Part shown: in pieces, positions 34,195-39,517 of the stretch
Layout of the letters: each line of letters starts with the position of its first letter
Position numbering within the stretch: position 1 is the first letter of the stretch
Origin: an uncultured Prevotellaceae bacterium
Lineage (GTDB): Bacteria > Bacteroidota > Bacteroidia > Bacteroidales > Bacteroidaceae
Direction: 5' to 3'
Length of the DNA: 39,517 nucleotides
Assembly (NCBI GenBank): GCA_902786665.1
Contig: CADADN010000059.1
Coordinates: 1-39,517 of the forward strand
Position numbers and translations under genes: made by a program
Notes under the pieces: generated by a model
Databases searched by the model: none
Seen by the model: only the letters and a program-made list of their open reading frames with translations
Told to the model about the DNA's origin: nothing

Positions 34195-35703
34195 ATGAAA
34201 AGAAAGAGATTTTGTATTGCCGCCATAGGCATCTTCTTGCTGATATCGTGTGGAAAAGTGTCCGTTCCCACTGAATACTCGCAGTCATCAGCGCTTCCTG
34301 CCATATATCCCGACTATGTCGATGTGACCATCCCCGTGAACATCGCGCCGCTGACCTTCGAGGCCGATGAACCTGTCGACGAGATGGTGGCCAGCTATAC
34401 CGCGGGCGACCAGGTGGTCGTATGCAGCGGACAGATGCAGCCCGAGATGGATGAATGGCGTGAACTGACAGGCAAGGCGAAGGGCGGCGCCATCAAGGTG
34501 GACGTTTATATGAGCAAAGACGGGAAATGGACCCGTTACAAGCCATTCAACCTGTATGTGTCGCCCGATTCCATCGACCCATATATCAGTTATCGTCTGA
34601 TTTCACCCTCATTTGTCACCTTCGAGACACTGACCATCAACCAGCGTTGCCTGGAGAATTACGACGAAAGCGTCATCTACGACAATTTCCTCTGCGGATA
34701 CGAGAGGGAAGGACAGTGCATCAACTGCCACCACTATCAGAATTATGATCCGAACAGGATGCAGTTTCATGCCCGCATGAAGCATGGCGGCACCTTGATA
34801 GCCTACGACGGGATGAAGAAAAAAGTGAATATGAAGAACGACTCCATCCTTTCCGCAGGTGTCTATCCTGCCTGGCACCCTACGCTGAACCTCATTGTCT
34901 ACGCCACCGACAAGACCAACCAGAGTTTCCATAGCGTGGATTCCGACAAAGTGGAAGTCTATGATTTGGCGAGCGACATCATCGCCTATGACGTGGAGAA
35001 CGACCTGGTGACCAATCTTGAGAACGACACCACAGAGTTCGAGGTGTTCCCTTGTTGGTCTCCCGATGGCAAGACCCTCTACTATTGCAGTGGTCATTTC
35101 GTAGGCCTTGATACCATCACCACCAAAAAACCGAGCGTGGTCACCAATTACAAAAATCTCAAATACAACATCTACAAGAAAAGCTTTGACCCCGAGACCA
35201 AGGCCTTCGGTCCTCGAGAGTTGGTTTTCGACGCCATTGCCGAGGGTCAAAGTGCCGTCTTGCCGCGTATCTCGCCCGATGGACGGTTCATGCTCTTCTC
35301 AAGCGCCGACCACGGCTATTTCCACATCTGGCACCATGATGCCGACTTGTGGATGATGGACCTGTCGAGTGGGGACGTGCGTAAAATGGACGAGTTGAAT
35401 TCCCCTGACACGGAAAGTTATCATTCCTGGTCGAGCAATGGCCGATGGGTGATTTTCAGCAGCCGACGCGACGATGGGACTTTCACCCGTCCCTTCATCG
35501 CCCACATCGACGCCAACGGTCATGGCAGCAAACCTTTTGAACTGCCTTCCGCCGACGCCGACTATCACAGGCAGTTCATGCGCAGCTACAACATCCCGGA
35601 GTTCATGAAAGGTCCTGTCACCATCCGTCCACAAGAATTCGCAGACATTCTGAAGGGAGATGGCGTAGACGTGAAATACGTCAGAAGATTGAATGAGAAA
35701 TGA
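34195..35703 (+). CDS. PD40/TolB-like propeller lipoprotein with a CxxCH motif
   Basis: The 502-residue protein has a lipobox (FLLISC-GK). Residues about 200-480 contain WD40-like PD40 blades (AGVYPAWHPTLNLIVYATD, PCWSPDGKTLYYCS, LPRISPDGRFMLFSSAD, YHSWSSNGRWVIFSSRRDDG). A single C175-INC178-H179 sits just before the propeller in a conserved-looking GQCINCHHYQNYDPNRMQFHAR segment. CxxCH is the c-type haem attachment signature, but haem binding is not shown. It is co-transcribed with the DUF6057 gene (4-bp gap) and ends in a strong terminator. The pair probably forms an envelope complex of unknown role. Confidence 0.82.
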   Translation: MKRKRFCIAAIGIFLLISCGKVSVPTEYSQSSALPAIYPDYVDVTIPVNIAPLTFEADEPVDEMVASYTAGDQVVVCSGQMQPEMDEWRELTGKAKGGAIKVDVYMSKDGKWTRYKPFNLYVSPDSIDPYISYRLISPSFVTFETLTINQRCLENYDESVIYDNFLCGYEREGQCINCHHYQNYDPNRMQFHARMKHGGTLIAYDGMKKKVNMKNDSILSAGVYPAWHPTLNLIVYATDKTNQSFHSVDSDKVEVYDLASDIIAYDVENDLVTNLENDTTEFEVFPCWSPDGKTLYYCSGHFVGLDTITTKKPSVVTNYKNLKYNIYKKSFDPETKAFGPRELVFDAIAEGQSAVLPRISPDGRFMLFSSADHGYFHIWHHDADLWMMDLSSGDVRKMDELNSPDTESYHSWSSNGRWVIFSSRRDDGTFTRPFIAHIDANGHGSKPFELPSADADYHRQFMRSYNIPEFMKGPVTIRPQEFADILKGDGVDVKYVRRLNEK

Positions 35704-35708
35704 AAACT

Positions 35709-35749
35709 GCGCAGCCTTCATGTGACATGCATGGAGGCTGTGCCTTTTT
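35709..35749 (+). terminator. Strong rho-independent terminator
   Basis: GCGCAGCCTTCATG and CATGGAGGCTGTGC pair over 14 positions (two as G-U) around a 7-base loop and are followed by CTTTTT. It begins five bases after the PD40 stop codon. It may also stop transcripts arriving from the minus strand. Confidence 0.88.
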
Positions 35750-35829
35750 ATTGGGGATAAAAAAGTGAAGGGCTTTTCCTGAAAGCCTCCTGTCAAGCAG
35801 TACGGTGACTTTTTTGCTTCATATTGCTC

Positions 35830-36012
35830 CTATTCATCCTCGTCGTCTTTCCTATAATTGATGGGTAATGCCTTGTATAACAAGTAACAGGCAAGCAAAG
35901 TGGAAAGAAAGAATAATAGCATATGAACCACATTTTCAAAATTTACGAGAAAGTATCCACTTGCACAACTAACCAAAAGGAATAAAATGAAAAGGATGTT
36001 TTTCTTCTTCAT
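35830..36012 (-). CDS. Small two-helix membrane protein
   Basis: The 60-residue product starts MKKKNILFILFLLVSC, has a second hydrophobic segment (VVHMLLFFLSTLLACYLLY) and ends in a charged tail KDDEDE. The charge pattern and helix lengths fit a real small inner-membrane protein better than chance. It lies between the convergent PD40 gene and the TraB/GumN gene on the same strand. No family is recognised and no consensus promoter is seen just upstream. Confidence 0.5.
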   Translation of the reverse strand: MKKKNILFILFLLVSCASGYFLVNFENVVHMLLFFLSTLLACYLLYKALPINYRKDDEDE

Positions 36013-36119
36013 GATTGCCTGTTGTTTTTTGAGTCAACTTGGGATAATGGTCGATGAGCCAGAATCGGTGTGCACTCTCCCCTACCCTCGGGATAATGCC
36101 TTTTGGCACATAGTTTTTT

Positions 36120-37079
36120 TCAACTGCCTTCATTCTTTATTTGTTCAACATCGTAACCTGCATTGCGTAGAAGCTGTAAGACACCTTGGTTGCCTATAAG
36201 ATGCCCGGCACCAAAGACGAACATGGTAGAGCCATTGCCCATGGCAGCCTGCATCAAGGGCACCCACTTCTCATTACGCTTCTTGAAGATGTCAGGCTGT
36301 TTTTCCACATCAGCAATCACAATCGATGAAGCAGCAAAACCATCAAAATCAGCTTCTCTCCAACACTTTACCGATATGGCAACCAACTCTATCTCATTCA
36401 CCAGCATCTGCTTGCGCTGCTCGAATTCATGGAGGAAATTTATCAGCGAATCTATCTGCACATCGATTTTCCCATTCATCGTATCACGCATCTTTTTCAA
36501 ACTGTCCTCAGACTGAATTTCATCGAGATGACCAATCGTCATGCCGCGTTCCGTGGCTCTGTTGATGCAAACCAAATCGACAGGCAAGCTGCTCATGGCT
36601 AATTCAGGGTGTTTCTGCATTTCCTGCATGGTTATTGCCAGGCTGAAGGTGGTGTTCAACACAAAGGGTTGATAGTTCCATATGTTTTTCATCATTGAAT
36701 CGGTGAAGTTCACTTGGAACGTCTCTTTGAATCTTGCATCAAGCAAGTCTATCTGCTCCTTGCTCATCACATCAAAGATGGTTTTGCCATCAGGCAAAGT
36801 TGCAGCCTGCTGTCCTGCAGTTAAGGCTTGATTCATTGCCTGTTGATTGCTGACATCATATTCAGCATAAAGTTGACGGCACTTTGCCTCAGCTTCGAGG
36901 TATTCGGGGATGCTGTCGAGCAGCGAACCAGGCAGCGTATGTATGGTGCCAAGGATGTATGATGGTTCCTTCAGTTGATTGCCTGAGATGCGAAAGAGGA
37001 ACTGCGCATTGGCACTTACTGCTCCAATGGCGAGGATAATGGTGATAAAGATTTTCTTCATATTGATTATTTTATTCAT
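36120..37079 (-). CDS. TraB/GumN-family secreted protein
   Basis: The product is 319 residues from the ATG at 37079; an ATG at 37061 (MKKIFITIILAIGAVSANAQ) gives the cleanest signal peptide and may be the true start. The TraB/GumN domain shows the N-terminal SYILGTIHTLPG (GxxH) and the C-terminal FVFGAGHLIGNQGVLQLLRNAGYDVE, both hallmark motifs. The family is related to Tiki-type metalloproteases; protease activity here is unproven. It is the last of three tightly packed minus-strand genes downstream of an anti-sigma-like gene, so it may be part of an extracytoplasmic-stress operon. Confidence 0.88.
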   Translation of the reverse strand: MNKIINMKKIFITIILAIGAVSANAQFLFRISGNQLKEPSYILGTIHTLPGSLLDSIPEYLEAEAKCRQLYAEYDVSNQQAMNQALTAGQQAATLPDGKTIFDVMSKEQIDLLDARFKETFQVNFTDSMMKNIWNYQPFVLNTTFSLAITMQEMQKHPELAMSSLPVDLVCINRATERGMTIGHLDEIQSEDSLKKMRDTMNGKIDVQIDSLINFLHEFEQRKQMLVNEIELVAISVKCWREADFDGFAASSIVIADVEKQPDIFKKRNEKWVPLMQAAMGNGSTMFVFGAGHLIGNQGVLQLLRNAGYDVEQIKNEGS

Positions 37080-37085
37080 TGTCAA

Positions 37086-38273
37086 TCAGTTAACGACCAC
37101 TCGCGGATGATATTCGAAGAGTCGCTGGTTTTCTCGGAGTTGCTGGATGCTGAGGTTGGAAATCACATTGCCCGACCAATTGGCCCCCCATGCACCGAAG
37201 GGTTCACCATCCGGCTCGATGAAGGTGATGGTGGAAACACTGAGGGGCAGCGGGTCGAAGACCAGGAAGAAGGCCACATAGTCGCCCGAATTTCCTTCCA
37301 CGAAGAACAGTTCGTCCTTTGGAACACCTTGCACCTCACGTAGTTTGTACTGGTTTCCCGTTTCATCCACCAACTTGGTGCCTTGCCTGAAGTCAAAATA
37401 TTCAGTAGTCCAATTCTGTTCATAGCCCACTGCCACATAGGTAGCCTCGGGAGTGCGCCACAAAGCCAACGCGCCATCCTGTAACGGCTTGACCAGATGG
37501 GCGTCGGTCAGCACCTTCCATGTGTTCCAGTTTTGCCGGTCGTATGGTTTGTTCTCGCTCATATGCTCATGGAGCAGACGAGGTTGGTGGCACAGAGGAA
37601 TGCTATCATAGCTTTGATAGGTAAGCGCGCCATGGTATTCAACACGTACCGGCACGTTGGCACCCATCATTTTCCAGTTGGGGATGCCGTAGATGGCGAC
37701 TTCCTTGGTTGATTCCGGCAGTGGCGGGAAGAATATCTTCAAGTCGATGACATCCCCTTTCTTCGCCTTGATGTCGAAATGCTTGCGGTAGGTGTCAGGT
37801 TCCGTCCGACGAACGCGGTATTGAACCCCCGTCTCACGGTCCAGAAGACAAGCCTCCTCGCCCGTCAGCCACATGTTGGTCACCTCGTCGGCAGGCATGC
37901 GCAAATAGCAATGCAACACCGTCTCGTCGTTCTCCCCTGTCAGTCGCCAACTCATCGGCATGTAAGATTGTTTGTCCAACTGCATGTTGGCCATCTCCGG
38001 AAAGATTTTCAGGTAGTCCTTCTCTATAGTAAAACTCGTTGGAGAGCAATAGTCCTTTATCCACTCCATATTTGTCTGATGCCACTTGGCTGTGGTTTTC
38101 TTCGTCTTATCGTCAGTCTTGACCTCAGGACAAGGCACGAAGGAACCAATGCTCTTGGCATACTCTATCGCCCCGTCTGTCCGAGCCTGATAGGTGATGG
38201 TGACTTGATCAGTTTGCGCCTGCAAGGTGAGACTTGTCAACGCCAAGAGGCTAGTGAATATCATTCCTTTCAT
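37086..38273 (-). CDS. Secreted protein of unknown function
   Basis: From the ATG at 38273 (MKGMIFTSLLALTSLTLQAQ) the product is 395 residues with a clear signal peptide. An upstream ATG at 38309 would overlap the preceding gene by 26 bp and is disfavoured. The mature part is mostly beta-strand, with motifs such as GIPNWKMMGANVPVRVEYHG and FVEGNSGDYVAFFLVFDPLPLSVSTITFIEPDGEPF, which suggest one or two beta-sandwich domains. I recognise no family. It sits between the anti-sigma-like gene (10 bp upstream) and the TraB/GumN gene and is surely co-transcribed with them. Confidence 0.75.
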   Translation of the reverse strand: MKGMIFTSLLALTSLTLQAQTDQVTITYQARTDGAIEYAKSIGSFVPCPEVKTDDKTKKTTAKWHQTNMEWIKDYCSPTSFTIEKDYLKIFPEMANMQLDKQSYMPMSWRLTGENDETVLHCYLRMPADEVTNMWLTGEEACLLDRETGVQYRVRRTEPDTYRKHFDIKAKKGDVIDLKIFFPPLPESTKEVAIYGIPNWKMMGANVPVRVEYHGALTYQSYDSIPLCHQPRLLHEHMSENKPYDRQNWNTWKVLTDAHLVKPLQDGALALWRTPEATYVAVGYEQNWTTEYFDFRQGTKLVDETGNQYKLREVQGVPKDELFFVEGNSGDYVAFFLVFDPLPLSVSTITFIEPDGEPFGAWGANWSGNVISNLSIQQLRENQRLFEYHPRVVVN

Positions 38274-38283
38274 ACGTCTTTTC

Positions 38284-39282
38284 TTAGAATTGTGATGTTC
38301 CAAATTCATGCGTCAGTTGTTCGCGATATTTCTGATAACAGACCGATGAGACGTTGGCCTCCATCGGCGAATGAGAGGTGAAGAGCAGGATGCGCCCGCC
38401 ATCGATGCGCTCTGCCATCCAGAGGTATTTCACATCCTTGCGCAAGTCTTTCAAAGTGAAGAAGAATTGCCGATGAGAGAAGTTCAGCGTATACCCCGGT
38501 GTCTCGCTGTCATATGAACAAGCAGCCTGCAGCAGTCGGGCGAAGAGGTCGAGTTCCTTGGTGTCTTTGAAGACATAGGCAGTGTTGACCATATCACCGT
38601 CTCCACAATCCGAAGTGCAATCAAGGGGCACCGCCTTGACATGGTTATACTCGGCAATCTTGGCAACGAACTCATCCATCTTGCTTGGTGCCTGGTAGGT
38701 TGTGTCTTCTTCAAGGGATTGTGAGGCGTAGTACAGATTGGCGTCTTTGCCATCACTGTAAGCGTTATTTGGTTCAGAAACGCCATTGTCAATCTGTTTT
38801 TTCACTCGCCTTGCATCATCATTGGCAAGAAGATGGCCATTATGCGACTCCGTAGATGGCGATATGCCTGATGGCTTATTTCCCTCTTCCACATGATGTT
38901 TGATGGGTCTTGTGGTAATTGCATTCGGTTGTTTTGCCTCATTTATCCCATCTGCCGGAACCTTATGGACATCTTGTTCATCTTGTGACGACTTTCCATC
39001 TTTTTTTTGCGTGATGTCGGTATGAGCGTACATCTCATTTGTCTGCCCTGTTTGGGCTTTTGGCAGCATCGTCACGCCTATCCCAACGATTAGCAGACAA
39101 GCAGCAGCGGCAGCCCAGTACCAATATCTTTTCTTTGTGGCAGGCTTGGTGCCCGACGACTCGCCTTGCCCACCCATCCGTTCCTGCATCTTCTCCATGA
39201 AATCGGCGGGCAGTTGAGGCGTGTCTGAGTATTTGCGTCTCAGAGCCTCGCGCAAATCCGTGTCCTTATATGTTTCTTTCAT
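38284..39282 (-). CDS. Anti-sigma-factor-like single-pass membrane protein
   Basis: From the ATG at 39282 (MKETYKDTDLREALRRKYSD) the product is 332 residues; the upstream in-frame ATG lies inside the heptad repeat and is disfavoured. A short acidic/basic cytoplasmic N-terminus with the LPADFMEKMQERM motif precedes one membrane helix (YWYWAAAAACLLIVGIGVTML), a long low-complexity periplasmic linker, and a C-terminal alpha/beta domain with a Cys pair (CTSDCGDGD). This layout is typical of anti-sigma or sensor proteins encoded after ECF sigma genes in Bacteroidota. A sigma gene would be expected upstream, beyond the window. Confidence 0.65.
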   Translation of the reverse strand: MKETYKDTDLREALRRKYSDTPQLPADFMEKMQERMGGQGESSGTKPATKKRYWYWAAAAACLLIVGIGVTMLPKAQTGQTNEMYAHTDITQKKDGKSSQDEQDVHKVPADGINEAKQPNAITTRPIKHHVEEGNKPSGISPSTESHNGHLLANDDARRVKKQIDNGVSEPNNAYSDGKDANLYYASQSLEEDTTYQAPSKMDEFVAKIAEYNHVKAVPLDCTSDCGDGDMVNTAYVFKDTKELDLFARLLQAACSYDSETPGYTLNFSHRQFFFTLKDLRKDVKYLWMAERIDGGRILLFTSHSPMEANVSSVCYQKYREQLTHEFGTSQF

Positions 39283-39284
39283 CT

Positions 39285-39345
39285 CAATCTTCAATTTTAG
39301 CTTCAATCTTTAATCTTAGCTTCAATCTTCAATTTTCAATCTTAG
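39285..39345 (-). repeat. Heptad leader repeats upstream of the anti-sigma-like gene
   Basis: On the minus strand the bases before the ATG are made of TTGAAGA, TTGAAAA and TTAAAGA units interleaved with GCTAAGA/GCTAAAA units. They are of the same type as the arrays before the second SusC and SusD. Confidence 0.65.
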
Positions 39346-39517
39346 CTTCGCTGATTTTTGTCGCGACTCGGCAGGGTTCAAGCAAGCTTGACTCTGCTCT
39401 CACTGCTCCAAAAATTAACTTCGCTGATTTTTGTCGCGACTCGGCAGAGTTCAAGCAAGCTTGACTCTGCTCTCGCTGCTCCAAAAATTATCTTCGCTGA
39501 TTTTTGTCGCGACTCGG
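39346..39517 (-). repeat. Tandem 73-bp palindromic repeats, copies B, C and partial D
   Basis: Units start at 39346, 39419 and 39492 with a period of exactly 73 bp; the last is cut by the window end after 26 bases. Each reads CTTCGCTGATTTTTGTCGCG, then a near-palindromic core (CAGAGTTCAAGC/GCTTGACTCTG), then CTGCTCCAAAAATTA. They are the reverse complement of copy A at 26683-26753. B and C differ at only a few bases, so the tandem duplication is recent. More copies may lie beyond the window. Confidence 0.85.

Noticed and set aside
39346-39517. CRISPR array or insertion sequence end
   Set aside because: The 73-bp units abut without spacers, and no transposase frame is visible in the window.

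Overview
The window looks like chromosomal DNA of a gut or rumen Prevotella-type member of the Bacteroidota. The evidence is two SusC/SusD pairs, SPII lipoproteins, TAnnTTTG-type -7 promoter elements, mostly SD-less starts, an M56/BlaI pair, a LytS/LytR-type two-component pair and a Prevotella-style C-terminal secretion tail. I see no rRNA, tRNA, CRISPR, integrase or transposase.

Layout. (1) 1-7400 holds carbohydrate enzymes: the last codons of an unknown gene, a beta-propeller/DUF362 protein, a GH2 beta-galactosidase-like enzyme, and, convergent with the GH2 gene and overlapping it by 37 bp, a GH115 alpha-glucuronidase. (2) 7600-8700 holds an EamA/DMT transporter and, on the other strand, a candidate tiny transcription unit for a 23-residue hydrophobic peptide. 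(3) 8745-13132, minus strand, holds a small secreted protein with a carboxypeptidase-regulatory-like domain, then an operon of a Cthe_2159-type carbohydrate-binding lipoprotein, a LytS-type sensor kinase and a LytTR response regulator. (4) 13423-15491, minus strand, holds a BlaI-type repressor and an M56/TonB membrane protein, with two matched operator dyads (AACTA-N7-TAGTT) over the promoter. (5) 15492-16494 is a non-coding interval with a GC-rich palindrome and the likely promoters of the next unit. (6) 16495-31958, plus strand, is the centrepiece: SusC-SusD-SusC-SusD-DUF1735/DUF4361 lipoprotein-GH10-like lipoprotein, followed by a 735-residue repeat-containing secreted protein. The order matches the xylan utilization system (xusA-xusB-xusC-xusD-xusE-xyn10C) described in Prevotella bryantii and other Bacteroidota. 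(7) 32110-35749 holds a DUF6057 membrane protein and a PD40 propeller lipoprotein with one CxxCH motif, ending in a strong terminator. (8) 35830-39282, minus strand, holds a small membrane protein, a TraB/GumN protein, an unknown secreted protein and an anti-sigma-like membrane protein. The window ends inside tandem 73-bp repeats.

How it works together. GH115 removes (4-O-methyl)glucuronic acid from glucuronoxylan, and the double SusC/D unit should bind and import xylan-type oligosaccharides, so most of the plus-strand genes are consistent with hemicellulose use. The most striking point is that the GH10-like protein keeps the fold signature and the acid/base glutamate, but has asparagine at the nucleophile position and has lost the other active-site residues. 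It is probably a surface xylan-binding protein rather than a xylanase. The second notable feature is a family of heptad (TTGAARA) leaders and 73-bp palindromic repeats in front of several genes, two of which are joined head to tail in one element.
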